Shown: positions 10,980-21,119 of the stretch, one piece after another
How positions within the stretch are numbered: position 1 is the first letter of the stretch
Layout of the letters: each line of letters opens with the position of its first letter
DNA from: Alphaproteobacteria bacterium
Lineage (GTDB): Bacteria; Myxococcota_A; UBA796; GCA-2862545
NCBI GenBank assembly: GCA_020632955.1
Contig: JACKEO010000001.1
Span: 270,001-334,000 of the forward strand
Direction: 5' to 3'
DNA: 64,000 nucleotides
Notes under the pieces: model-generated
Database searches by the model: none
What the model was told of the DNA's origin: nothing
What the model saw: the letters and a program-made list of their open reading frames with translations, nothing else
Made by a program: the position numbers and the translations under genes

Positions 10980-12269
10980 CTACAGGAGGTCGGCCCCGCG
11001 TCCAGCCGCGTGGGCCCGGCGTTCGAGGACGAGCGGCGACACCTCCACCGGCCCCTCGGCGAGGACCACGGCGCCGGTGACCAGCGCCGTCGCCTCCTCG
11101 CACCCGCGGCCGTCGCGGTGCAGCAGCCGCGCCAGCGGCTGCCCGGGCACCACCGGCTCGCCGACGGTCACCTCGAGGATCACGCCCACGCCAGGGTCCA
11201 CGGGGTCCTCGGCCCGCTGCCGTCCGCCCCCCAGCCGGAGCGCGGCGCGGCCCACCGCCAGCGCGTCCACCTGCGCCACCGTGCCCGCACGCCCGGCCAC
11301 CACCACCGCCTCGCGGACCCCGTCGCCCGCCAGGCGCCCCGGATCGTCCACCACGCGCGGATCCCCTCCCTGCGCCTCCACCATGGCCTGGAAGCGGGCG
11401 AGCGCCGCGCCCCCGTCGAGCAGGCGCGCCCCCTCCGGGAGGTCCGCCAGGGCCAGCACGAGCGCGCGGAGGTCGTCAGGCCCCTCCCCGCGCAGGCAGG
11501 CGATGGCCTCGGCCGTCTCGACGGCGTTGCCGACCGCGCGACCGAGGGGCCTGTCCATCGCGGTGAGCAGTGCGTGCACCTGCATCCCGGCGCGGGAGCC
11601 CGCGGCCACCAGGGCGTCGGCCAGCCCGCGAGCGCTCGGAAGGTCCGGCATGAAGCCCCCCGGGCCCACCTTCACGTCGAGGACCAGCGCCTCCACCCCC
11701 GCCGCCAGCTTCTTGGACAGGATCGACGCCACGATGAGCGGCACCGACGCGATGGCGCCGATCTCGTCGCGGAGCGCGTAGAGCACCCGATCCGCCGGGG
11801 CGAGCGCGGGCGTCTGGGCGGCGATGAAGCAGCCGACGGCCTCGAGCTGGCGCCCCAGCGCGTCGGGGTCCCGATCGGTGCGGAAGCCGGGGATGGACTC
11901 CAGCTTGTCGAGCGTGCCGCCGGTGTGGGCCAGCCCCCGACCGGAGATCATCGGCACCCGGCGACCCGCGGCGGCCCACAGCGGCGCGAGCACGAGGCTG
12001 GTCTTGTCGCCCACGCCGCCCGTGGAGTGCTTGTCGACGCACGGCGCTCCCGGCGGCCAGGCCAGCCGCTCCCCGGTGGTGGCCATCGCCTCCAGCAGGG
12101 TGGCGGTCGCGGGCCCGTCGAGCCCGCGCGCGTACGCCCACGCCAGCCAGGCGGCGATCTGGGGCCGGGACAGGCTGCCGTCCACCACCCCCGCCACGAA
12201 GGCACGGATCGCCGCGTCGGACACCGCCGCGCCCTCGCACACGGCCGCCAGGATCTCGTCGGGGTGCAC
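10980..12269 (-). CDS. deoA: Thymidine / pyrimidine-nucleoside phosphorylase
   Basis: Phosphorolysis of thymidine or deoxyuridine to base and 2-deoxyribose-1-phosphate. 429 residues, the usual length. The glycosyltransferase family 3 signature KHSTGGVGDK is at about 80-89, followed by PMISGRGLAHTGGTLDKLES (phosphate and base binding) and the SILSKKLAAG segment. Start is GTG at 12269 with GGAGG just upstream. The divergent hydrolase-deoC pair begins only about 45 bases away, so both promoters must overlap coding DNA. Thymidine versus broader pyrimidine specificity is uncertain. Confidence 0.93.
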   Translation of the reverse strand: MHPDEILAAVCEGAAVSDAAIRAFVAGVVDGSLSRPQIAAWLAWAYARGLDGPATATLLEAMATTGERLAWPPGAPCVDKHSTGGVGDKTSLVLAPLWAAAGRRVPMISGRGLAHTGGTLDKLESIPGFRTDRDPDALGRQLEAVGCFIAAQTPALAPADRVLYALRDEIGAIASVPLIVASILSKKLAAGVEALVLDVKVGPGGFMPDLPSARGLADALVAAGSRAGMQVHALLTAMDRPLGRAVGNAVETAEAIACLRGEGPDDLRALVLALADLPEGARLLDGGAALARFQAMVEAQGGDPRVVDDPGRLAGDGVREAVVVAGRAGTVAQVDALAVGRAALRLGGGRQRAEDPVDPGVGVILEVTVGEPVVPGQPLARLLHRDGRGCEEATALVTGAVVLAEGPVEVSPLVLERRAHAAGRGADLL

Positions 12270-12314
12270 GCGCCCTCCGGCGGGATGCTACCCGGTGTGC
12301 TGCCCGGAGGCCCC

Positions 12315-13229
12315 GTGGACCTGCTCCCCGCACCGCCGCTCCCGGACCGGATCGCGCGCCAGCTCCCTCCCGGCGTGCGGCGGCACACCGTGCGGGTGGG
12401 CGACCACGCGCTGCACCTGATGGAGGCCGGCGAGGGGCGCCCCGTGCTCCTGATGCACGGCAACCCCACGTGGTCCTTCCTCTACCGCAAGGTCTTCGCC
12501 GCCCTGGCGGGAGAGCCGCTGCGCCTGATCGCGCCGGACCTCGTGGGCCTCGGCCTGTCGGACCGCGTGCCCGGTCGCTGGCACACGCTGGAGCGCCACG
12601 GTGCGGTGATCGCCGATCTCGTGGCGGGGCTCGACCTGCGCGACGTCGTCCTGGTGGGCCAGGACTGGGGTGGACCCATCGGGCTGCACGCCTTCGTGCG
12701 ACAGCGCGAGCGGCTCGCCGGCCTCGTGGTGCTCAACACGGTGATCGGCCCCCCGCGACCCGGCTTCCGTCCCACCGCCTTCCACCGCTTCGCGCGCACG
12801 CCGGTCGTGTCGGACCTCGCCTTCCGCCTGGGCGCCTTCCCGCAGCGGGCCCTGCACACCGCCCAGGGCGACCGCGCCTCGATCCGTGGCGAGGTGGCCT
12901 GGGCCTACCGCTGGCCGCTCCGCGGGCTCGCGCGCAACGCCGCACCGCTCGCCCTGGCCCGCATGGTGCCCGACCGCGAGGCGCACCCCACCGTGCCGGC
13001 GCTCCGGGAAGTGGGCGAGCTGGTGGCCGGGTGGACCGGCCCCGCGGCCATCGTGTGGGGCGACCGCGACCCCGTGCTCGGCCGGCTCCGTCGCCACGTG
13101 GAGCGCACCCTGCCCCACGCCTCGGTGCGCGCCACGCAGGCAGGCCACTTCCTCCAGGAGGAGGTACCCGAGGACATCGCCGCCGCGGTGCGCGAGGTCG
13201 CGGCGGCAGCCGACGGGAGGACGGCATGA
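12315..13229 (+). CDS. Haloalkane-dehalogenase-like alpha/beta hydrolase
   Basis: An alpha/beta hydrolase of the haloalkane dehalogenase subgroup, about 304 residues. HGNPTWSF (49-56) forms the oxyanion/halide-binding turn; the nucleophile elbow is VGQDWGG with Asp117 in place of Ser and the halide-stabilising Trp next to it; the acid is in WGDRDP and the catalytic His (about 278) in QAGHFLQEE. These residues favour ester or C-halogen hydrolysis through an aspartyl intermediate; the natural substrate is unknown. GTG 12315 has GGAGG four bases upstream; ATG 12285 is an alternative. Its stop overlaps the deoC start (ATGA), so the two are translationally coupled. Confidence 0.85.
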   Translation: MDLLPAPPLPDRIARQLPPGVRRHTVRVGDHALHLMEAGEGRPVLLMHGNPTWSFLYRKVFAALAGEPLRLIAPDLVGLGLSDRVPGRWHTLERHGAVIADLVAGLDLRDVVLVGQDWGGPIGLHAFVRQRERLAGLVVLNTVIGPPRPGFRPTAFHRFARTPVVSDLAFRLGAFPQRALHTAQGDRASIRGEVAWAYRWPLRGLARNAAPLALARMVPDREAHPTVPALREVGELVAGWTGPAAIVWGDRDPVLGRLRRHVERTLPHASVRATQAGHFLQEEVPEDIAAAVREVAAAADGRTA

Positions 13230-14053
13230 GCGAGCTGGAGCGGTTGCTGGCCCTCGAGGCGCCCGACGTGGAGGACGCGCTGGAGGCGGTCCGCGAGGTG
13301 CGGGCCACGGACCGTGATCGCTGGCAGCGCCTGGTGGTGGCCTGCCTCGACCTCACCAGCCTGCGGGCCGAGGACACCGCGCGCGACGTGGAGCGCCTCG
13401 CCGCGCGGGCGCTGGCTCCGGCCGACGGCTGGCCCCCGTGCGCCGCCGTCTGCGTCTTCCCGGTGTTCGTGCCCACCGTCCGGCGGGCGCTCGGCGACGG
13501 TCCGGTGAAGCTCGCGAGCGTGGCCGGCGCCTTCCCCCACGGGCAGCTCCCCCTCGCGCTCCGCACCGCCGAGGTCCGCTGGGTGGTCGACCAGGGCGCC
13601 GACGAGGTGGACGTGGTGGTGCGGCGCGGCCAGCTCCTCGCGGGGGAGCTCGACCGGGTCCACGACGATCTGGCGGCACTCGTCGAGGCGGCGGGCGGGG
13701 CCACGGTGAAGGTGATCCTCGAGACCGGAGGCCTGCCCGATGCGCGCGTCTGGCAGGGCGCGCTCGTCGCCCTGGCCGCAGGCGCCCACTTCCTGAAGAC
13801 CTCCACCGGCACGAGCGGCATCGGCGCCACGCCCCGGGCCGGGGCCCTGCTGCTCCGTGCCCTGCGCACCCACCACGCCGCCACGGGCGAGGTGCGCGGC
13901 TACAAGGCCTCCGGCGGCCTGCGCACGCCCGAGGACGCCTGGGTGCACCTGGCCCTCGTGGCGCGCATCCTGGGCTCGGCCTGGCTGCACCCCGACCGCC
14001 TGAGGCTGGGCGCATCCAGCCTGCTCGACGCGGTCCTCGCCGACGGCGGCTGA
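13226..14053 (+). CDS. deoC: Deoxyribose-phosphate aldolase
   Basis: Cleaves 2-deoxyribose-5-phosphate to glyceraldehyde-3-phosphate and acetaldehyde. 275 residues. The Schiff-base lysine is Lys191 in FLKTSTGTSG, and the second active-site lysine is Lys227 in GYKASGG. VKLASVAGAFPHG and the DEVDVVV strand are the other family landmarks. ATG 13226 overlaps the TGA of the upstream hydrolase and has GGGAGG before it. With deoA and the transporter on the other strand it completes salvage of deoxynucleosides, except that no deoB phosphopentomutase is present in the window. Confidence 0.95.
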   Translation: MSELERLLALEAPDVEDALEAVREVRATDRDRWQRLVVACLDLTSLRAEDTARDVERLAARALAPADGWPPCAAVCVFPVFVPTVRRALGDGPVKLASVAGAFPHGQLPLALRTAEVRWVVDQGADEVDVVVRRGQLLAGELDRVHDDLAALVEAAGGATVKVILETGGLPDARVWQGALVALAAGAHFLKTSTGTSGIGATPRAGALLLRALRTHHAATGEVRGYKASGGLRTPEDAWVHLALVARILGSAWLHPDRLRLGASSLLDAVLADGG

Positions 14054-14106
14054 CCTCCCGCTCGCCCGGACTATGCTCGGATCCCACGCCCGCCCGAGGA
14101 CCCGAC

Positions 14107-16059
<1,953 letters not shown>

Positions 16060-16149
16060 GGGCCGCGCGACCGCCAGAGGAGCGTGCTACACTCCGCACC
16101 GCCTGCCTCCCGATCAGGGATCTGGAACCTGCAACCCGGACTCTCAGCG

Positions 16150-17475
16150 ATGCGCCGCCTGATCCTCACCGCCGCGCTCCTCGGTGCCTGCACCCCCGAC
16201 ATCCTCGTCGCGCCCACCGGCAAGGGGGCGCCCGACGACGAGCCCGACACCGGCCTGCCCCTCGACCAGCCCGACATCGAGGTCACGCCCGACGTGCTGC
16301 GCTTCGGCAAGCTCCCCCCGGGCTGCACCAGCGAGGCCCTCGAGGTCACGGTGAAGAACGTCGGCACCGCCGATCTCGACGTCACCGACCTGCGCCTCGC
16401 CGGCGCGCGGGCGGGCGCCTACACGCTGGTGAAGGCGCCGAAGCGGGTGCTCGCGCCCGACCAGTCCATGGTGGTCACGCTCACCTTCGAGGCCGACGAG
16501 ATCCGCCCCTACAACGCCGCCTGGCTGGAGGTGGCGAGCAACGACCCCGACGAGCCGGTGTCGAAGGTCGATCTCTCCGCGGCCGGTGACGAGTTCGCCT
16601 ACGCCGAGGAGCTCTTCTTCCAGGAGAACCAGGCCAACGTCGACGTGCTGTTCTCGATCGACCAGTCGGGCTCCATGGGCGGCGAGATCCAGGACCTGGC
16701 CAACGCCTTCGACGTGTTCATCACCGCCTTCGTGAACCTGGGTCTCGACTACCGCATCGCCGTGGCCACCGCGGATCCCGACGCCAACTGCGCGTCCTTC
16801 GCCGGGCCGTACATCTCGAACACCACGGCCGACCCCGTCGCCGAGTTCAACACCCAGGCCACGATGTCGCGCCCCTGCGGCACCGAGGCCGCCTTCGCCG
16901 CGTCGCGCGCCTCGCTCACCTCGGCGGAAGGCCAGGCCTTCCTCCGTCAGGACGCCTCCCTCGCGGTGATCGGCGTGTCGGACGAGGAGGAGCAGTCCAC
17001 GCTCTTCTCGCCGCAGCAGTACGCCCAGTGGCTCACGAACCTCAAGGGCGGCGACCCCACGCGGGTCTCCTTCAACGGCCTGGTCGGTCCGCAGTCGGGC
17101 AACATCATCGCGGGTGGGTGCCCGGTCTCCAGCGGATCCGACGCCGACCCCGCCCCGCGCTACCACAACGCCATCCGGCTCACCGGCGGCGTGTGGGGCA
17201 ACCTCTGCGACTTCGACGTGGGCCCCTTCCTGCAGCAGACCAGCTTCGTGGCGGCGGGCCTCGAGTTCCGCTTCCCGCTCGCGAACATCCCGAGCACCGC
17301 GAACCCGAACGACTACACGGTCACCGTGGACGGCGTGGAGGTCCCCTGGGACGGCTTCGACGGGTGGACCTACGACAGCAGCGACAACGCCATCGAGTTC
17401 CACGGCACCTCGCTCCCCAACCCGGGCGCCGAGATCGTGGTGGTGTACCCGTACGACGCGGTCTGCGGCCCCTGA
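16150..17475 (+). CDS. Secreted lipoprotein with a VWA domain
   Basis: 441 residues. The signal peptide ends in lipobox LLGAC (lipid Cys14), followed by an Asp/Pro-rich tether. Residues 42-145 form an abnormal-spindle/choice-of-anchor-like beta domain (VLRFGKLPPGC... VTVKNVGTADLDVTDLRL). A von Willebrand factor A domain follows from about 164 with the metal-ion site DQSGSMGG (Asp171, Ser173, Ser175). The C-terminus is another beta-rich segment. Start chosen at the methionine before RRLILTAALLGAC. Probably a surface or periplasmic adhesion/assembly protein; its ligand is unknown. It precedes the beta-propeller gene by 10 bases. Confidence 0.85.
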   Translation: MRRLILTAALLGACTPDILVAPTGKGAPDDEPDTGLPLDQPDIEVTPDVLRFGKLPPGCTSEALEVTVKNVGTADLDVTDLRLAGARAGAYTLVKAPKRVLAPDQSMVVTLTFEADEIRPYNAAWLEVASNDPDEPVSKVDLSAAGDEFAYAEELFFQENQANVDVLFSIDQSGSMGGEIQDLANAFDVFITAFVNLGLDYRIAVATADPDANCASFAGPYISNTTADPVAEFNTQATMSRPCGTEAAFAASRASLTSAEGQAFLRQDASLAVIGVSDEEEQSTLFSPQQYAQWLTNLKGGDPTRVSFNGLVGPQSGNIIAGGCPVSSGSDADPAPRYHNAIRLTGGVWGNLCDFDVGPFLQQTSFVAAGLEFRFPLANIPSTANPNDYTVTVDGVEVPWDGFDGWTYDSSDNAIEFHGTSLPNPGAEIVVVYPYDAVCGP

Positions 17476-17485
17476 GGAGGGCCGC

Positions 17486-19222
17486 GTGGGCATGAGCGCC
17501 CGGCTCCGGAGCCTCCTCGGGGCGCTGGCCCTCCTGTCGCTCCCCGCCGCGGCCGCCCCCGACCCCGCGGCCGAGCTGGTGCTCGAGCTGCAGGATCGCG
17601 CCCGCAGCGGCACGCTCGACGCGGCGTGGATCCAGGCGCACGTGGACCCGGGTCCCGCCGGGTGGACCACCGGGGAGCTCGCCCGATGGCGACGGGTGCT
17701 CGCCCCCGGATCCGCCCTGCCCCAGGCCCTGCAGCGGGCCACCGGCGTCGCCCACGTGGCCCGGGGCCAGGGGCCCACCCGGGTGGTGCTGGAGGGCGCC
17801 CCCCACCTGGCCGTGGAGGTCGAGGAGCCCGGGCTCCGCATCCGGGCCGTGGACGTCACCAGCTGCGTCGCCTGCGACGAGCGCCTCCGGTTCGTGCAGG
17901 ACCTGCTCGCCGACGTCCGCCGCACCGGCAGCCTCGGGGCCCACCTGCGCCCCGGGCTGGAGCTCGACGTCTCGGAGCACCACGCGCGGGACGGTGCGCG
18001 GTGGCCCGCCTGGCTCGACACCTACCTGCAGTCCGACGCGCGCGTGGCCCGCGCGCTCGCCGCGGCCGTGGTCACGGGTCGCGAGGGCGACGTGGTGCGC
18101 CTGCGCTACGCCGACGGCCACACCGACACCTGGCGGGTGCGGTGGCAGCCCGGCAAGGGCTGGCAGGTGGCCTACGTCGATCTCGCGGCCCGCAGTCCCC
18201 TCCGCCTGGAGGACGCGTCCGTCCGCACCTGGATCCGCGACGACAGCGTCCAGGAGATCCGCACCCGCACCTGGCGCCCGGGCACGGCACGGGACGGCGC
18301 GTCGCTGCGCCTGGGCCACGGCGCCGTCGCGGCCGTCGTCGACCCCCTGGAGGACCGGGTCTGGATCGTGGCGCGCGACGTCGACGGGTCGCTGCAGTCC
18401 GCCTTCCTCGTCGATCCGCAGACCTCCGACCTCCTCGCGCGGGTGGACCTGCCCGACACGCGGGGCCCCACGCCCATCGTCGCCGCGGCCTGGGCCACCC
18501 GCTGGCCGGCGGCCCTCTCCCCCGACGGCGCCCACCTCGCGCTCGCCTCGCCGAACGGCCTCGTGGTGGTCGACACGCGGGAGCGCACGGTGACATCGAC
18601 GGCCACCTGGACGTCGGAGGTCACCGATCTGGCCTGGCGTCCCGACGGCCTGCCCACCCTGGTGCTGGCAGACGGGCGCCTCGTGCGCGGCGAGGAGGTG
18701 ATCGACCTGCCGGTGCGCGGGCACCCCCTCGCCGTGGCCGACGACGGCCGCGAGGCGAGCGTGATCACCTCGGCGGGCGAGCTCGTGCGCGTCGTGGGCG
18801 GCGACGCCCGCGTGGAGCGCACCGTGTGTGGCGGGCTGGCCCGCGCGGGCGCCTGGCGGGCGCGCGACGGCGCCTGGCTCGTGGCCTGCGCGCCCGGCTC
18901 GCCCCTGCACCACGTGGTGGTGGCCCCCTATGGCGGCGCCGAGCAACGGCAGGGCGGCGTCGTCCCCGCCACCGGGCCCGTGGCCTGGTCGGCCGACGGC
19001 GAGCGCTGCCTGCTGCCCGGTCCCGAGGGCCTGGGGGTGGAGATCTGGGACGCCCACGCCCGCACCTCGCTGGGCCTGGTGGGCGACGTCGCCCTGGCCG
19101 AGGCCGCCTTCGCCGGCGACGGCAGCGCGCTGGTCACGGTGTCGCAGCGGGGTGAGGTGCGATGGTGGACCCTGGCCCAGGCGCGCCGCCCCGGTCCACG
19201 GTCGCCCGGAGGCCCTCGGTGA
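17486..19222 (+). CDS. Secreted WD40-like beta-propeller protein
   Basis: About 578 residues with a cleavable signal peptide (LRSLLGALALLSLPAAAA). The N-terminal ~190 residues match no family I know and contain a CVAC pair. From about 250 on are repeated blades such as ALSPDGAHLALAS, LAWRPDGLPTLVL and VAWSADGERCLL, typical of a WD40/TolB-type propeller. GTG 17486 has AGGAGG five bases upstream; the ATG two codons later is an alternative. It follows the VWA lipoprotein closely and its stop overlaps the phosphatase start (GTGA). Role unknown. Confidence 0.78.
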   Translation: MGMSARLRSLLGALALLSLPAAAAPDPAAELVLELQDRARSGTLDAAWIQAHVDPGPAGWTTGELARWRRVLAPGSALPQALQRATGVAHVARGQGPTRVVLEGAPHLAVEVEEPGLRIRAVDVTSCVACDERLRFVQDLLADVRRTGSLGAHLRPGLELDVSEHHARDGARWPAWLDTYLQSDARVARALAAAVVTGREGDVVRLRYADGHTDTWRVRWQPGKGWQVAYVDLAARSPLRLEDASVRTWIRDDSVQEIRTRTWRPGTARDGASLRLGHGAVAAVVDPLEDRVWIVARDVDGSLQSAFLVDPQTSDLLARVDLPDTRGPTPIVAAAWATRWPAALSPDGAHLALASPNGLVVVDTRERTVTSTATWTSEVTDLAWRPDGLPTLVLADGRLVRGEEVIDLPVRGHPLAVADDGREASVITSAGELVRVVGGDARVERTVCGGLARAGAWRARDGAWLVACAPGSPLHHVVVAPYGGAEQRQGGVVPATGPVAWSADGERCLLPGPEGLGVEIWDAHARTSLGLVGDVALAEAAFAGDGSALVTVSQRGEVRWWTLAQARRPGPRSPGGPR

Positions 19223-19668
19223 AGCTGCTCTTCGTCTGCACCGGCAACATCTGCCGGTCCCCGATGGCCGCGGTGCTCGCCCACCACCTGGGGCAGGCGC
19301 GCGGCCTGCCGATCGAGACCCGCAGCGCGGGCACGCTCGACCTGGGACCCCGGCCCGCCGAGCGCCACGCCCAGGCCGTGGTCGCCGAGCTCGGTCTCGC
19401 GCTCGACGCCCACCTCGCCCACCAGGTCACGCCCGAGGACCTCGCGTGGGCCGACCACGTGCTGTGCATGGAGCTGGAGCACGCCGTGCGGCTGCGTGCC
19501 ATGGACCCGGCCCTGGCCCACAAGGTGGAGCTGCTGGGGCCCTACGCCGGGGTCCCCGAGCTCCCCGACCCCATGGGGGGCTGGCGTCGCACCTTCCGCA
19601 CGTGCAGGGACCAGCTCGCCCGGGCCCTCGGCGCCTACCTCGACCGCGTGGACGCGCTGGACGCCTGA
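19219..19668 (+). CDS. Low-molecular-weight protein-tyrosine phosphatase
   Basis: 149 residues, the normal size for this family. The P-loop is at the extreme N-terminus, CTGNICRS (Cys7 nucleophile, Arg13), and the general-acid Asp is in the ELPDPMGG loop (DP motif). Such enzymes dephosphorylate tyrosine kinases of polysaccharide export or arsenate; nothing nearby indicates which, and no tyrosine kinase is in the window. GTG 19219 overlaps the TGA of the propeller gene and has GGAGG upstream. An earlier GTG would add an unconserved extension. The gene ends 10 bases before the convergent esterase stop. Confidence 0.92.
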   Translation: MKLLFVCTGNICRSPMAAVLAHHLGQARGLPIETRSAGTLDLGPRPAERHAQAVVAELGLALDAHLAHQVTPEDLAWADHVLCMELEHAVRLRAMDPALAHKVELLGPYAGVPELPDPMGGWRRTFRTCRDQLARALGAYLDRVDALDA

Positions 19669-19678
19669 GGCGCCGGCC

Positions 19679-20602
19679 TCACCCGGCCTCCTCGCAGACG
19701 TCGGGCACGGGCACGTCCCCGTCCTGGAAGGGCGAGGGCTCGCCGAAGACGTGCTGACGCAGGAACTTCCGGATGGCCGACCAGTAGGGCACGGGCACCG
19801 TGTGGCCCGAGCCGTGCTCGCAGGCCAGCACGTAGTGGCCGTCGGCCACCAGCTCGTCGCGGAAGGCCGCGGTGGCCTCCTTGAAGTCCAGGATGCTGAT
19901 CCCCCCACCCGGCCAGATGTCGTTGTCGCCGCCGTCCACCAGCATCACCGGCAGCTCCTTGCGGGCCGGCGAGCGGTAGACGAGCTGCGGGGTGGCGTCC
20001 TGGTCGGTGCCGCCACTGGCGGTGGCGGCGGCCGCGAAGACGTCGCTGCGGTCCATGATGAGCAGCGAGTTCCACAAGCCCCCGCCCGAGAAGCCCCAGG
20101 AGGTGACGCGCCAGGGATCGGCGGCCAGTCCCTCGACGATGCAGGAGCGCAGGTCGTCGAAGAGCCGCAGATCGGCCTCGCGGTCGGCGTCGGCGAGGAT
20201 GCCCCAGAGCAGCACGTCGGAGATGACCAGGTTGCGCACCGGGGACTCCGGCACCACCACGATCATGTCCTGCTTGCGCGCGAGCTCGTCGAGGTCGAAG
20301 GGGTTGACCATCTGCTCGATGACGTCGCCGAAGCCGGGCGCCGTGAGGCCGTGCCACACGAACATCACGGGCATCCCCTCGGGCTTCGCCTTCGGGAAGT
20401 ACACGCCGACGCGGTGCTCCTCCCCGCCCGAGGTGAAGGTGGAGATGCCCGGCGCCGACAGGTCGGGACAGCTCCCGCTCTTCTCGGCCAGCGCCGCGGG
20501 CGCGCCCGGCGAGCCGAGCTCGGGACGATCGCCGGCGGTGTCCTTGCCCTCCCCGGCTGCGCACCCGGCCGCGAGCCCCAGCACCAGCACGGTCCACCGC
20601 AT
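19679..20602 (-). CDS. Lipoprotein esterase (PHB-depolymerase/feruloyl-esterase type)
   Basis: 307 residues. Lipobox LAAGC gives lipid Cys14. The alpha/beta-hydrolase nucleophile elbow is GFSGGG (Ser172), the oxyanion region VWHGLTAPG resembles the secreted PHB depolymerase/esterase group, and the C-terminal catalytic His is in GSGHTVP. Cysteine pairs (Cys45; Cys154) could form disulfides. Probably anchored in the outer membrane and acting on an external ester or polyester; the substrate is unknown. The leader holds GGAGGCAGG before ATG and a perfect 6-bp hairpin (TCGCCC/GGGCGA, 20618-20633). Confidence 0.82.
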   Translation of the reverse strand: MRWTVLVLGLAAGCAAGEGKDTAGDRPELGSPGAPAALAEKSGSCPDLSAPGISTFTSGGEEHRVGVYFPKAKPEGMPVMFVWHGLTAPGFGDVIEQMVNPFDLDELARKQDMIVVVPESPVRNLVISDVLLWGILADADREADLRLFDDLRSCIVEGLAADPWRVTSWGFSGGGLWNSLLIMDRSDVFAAAATASGGTDQDATPQLVYRSPARKELPVMLVDGGDNDIWPGGGISILDFKEATAAFRDELVADGHYVLACEHGSGHTVPVPYWSAIRKFLRQHVFGEPSPFQDGDVPVPDVCEEAG

Positions 20603-20678
20603 CCTGCCTCCACGGGATCGCCCGACCGGGCGACCTTACTACGCTCTCCCCCCGGTGACGACCGACCGGACGCCGCGG

Positions 20679-21119
20679 TCAGGTGCCGGGGTCGAGCTCG
20701 GCCAGGGCCTCCATCACGCCGTGCAGCAGCGTGTCGAGCGGGGCCGGCTTGGGGATGCGGCGCGCCACGCTGTCGCCGAAGAGGTCGAGCAGGACCTTGT
20801 CGGTGCAGGCGGTGTGCGAGACCACCATGGGCCGCGGGTCCATCCGGTCGATCTCCTCGAGGAGCACCAGGCCGCCGAGGTGGTCGACGTGCTCCTGGAA
20901 GCGCTTGGCACGACGGCCCAGCACCCGGTGCGGATGCTCCCCGAGGGGGACGAACAGGTCCATCACCACGAGCGCCCAGCCGCGATCGTGGAGCAGGTCG
21001 ACCGCATCCTCCACGCTGGTGCTCACCACCACCTCGCGCCCGGAGGTCTCGCGGAGGATCTCGGCACCGATCTCCACGTTCTCGGGGTCGTCGTCGACGA
21101 AGAGGATGCCGCCGATCAA
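20679..21119 (-). CDS. Stand-alone response-regulator receiver protein
   Basis: 146 residues consisting only of a receiver (REC) domain. The acidic pocket is in ILFVDDDPENVEIG, the phospho-acceptor Asp in LVVMDLFVPLG, the Thr/Ser switch in MVVSHTA, and the conserved Lys in RRIPKPA. A 25-residue insertion rich in His/Arg follows the acceptor. It has no output domain. TTG 21119 overlaps the TGA of the kinase gene (TTGA), so the two are coupled. No histidine kinase is nearby, so a histidine-kinase partner elsewhere or cross-talk with the Ser/Thr kinase are both possible. Confidence 0.8.
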   Translation of the reverse strand: MIGGILFVDDDPENVEIGAEILRETSGREVVVSTSVEDAVDLLHDRGWALVVMDLFVPLGEHPHRVLGRRAKRFQEHVDHLGGLVLLEEIDRMDPRPMVVSHTACTDKVLLDLFGDSVARRIPKPAPLDTLLHGVMEALAELDPGT

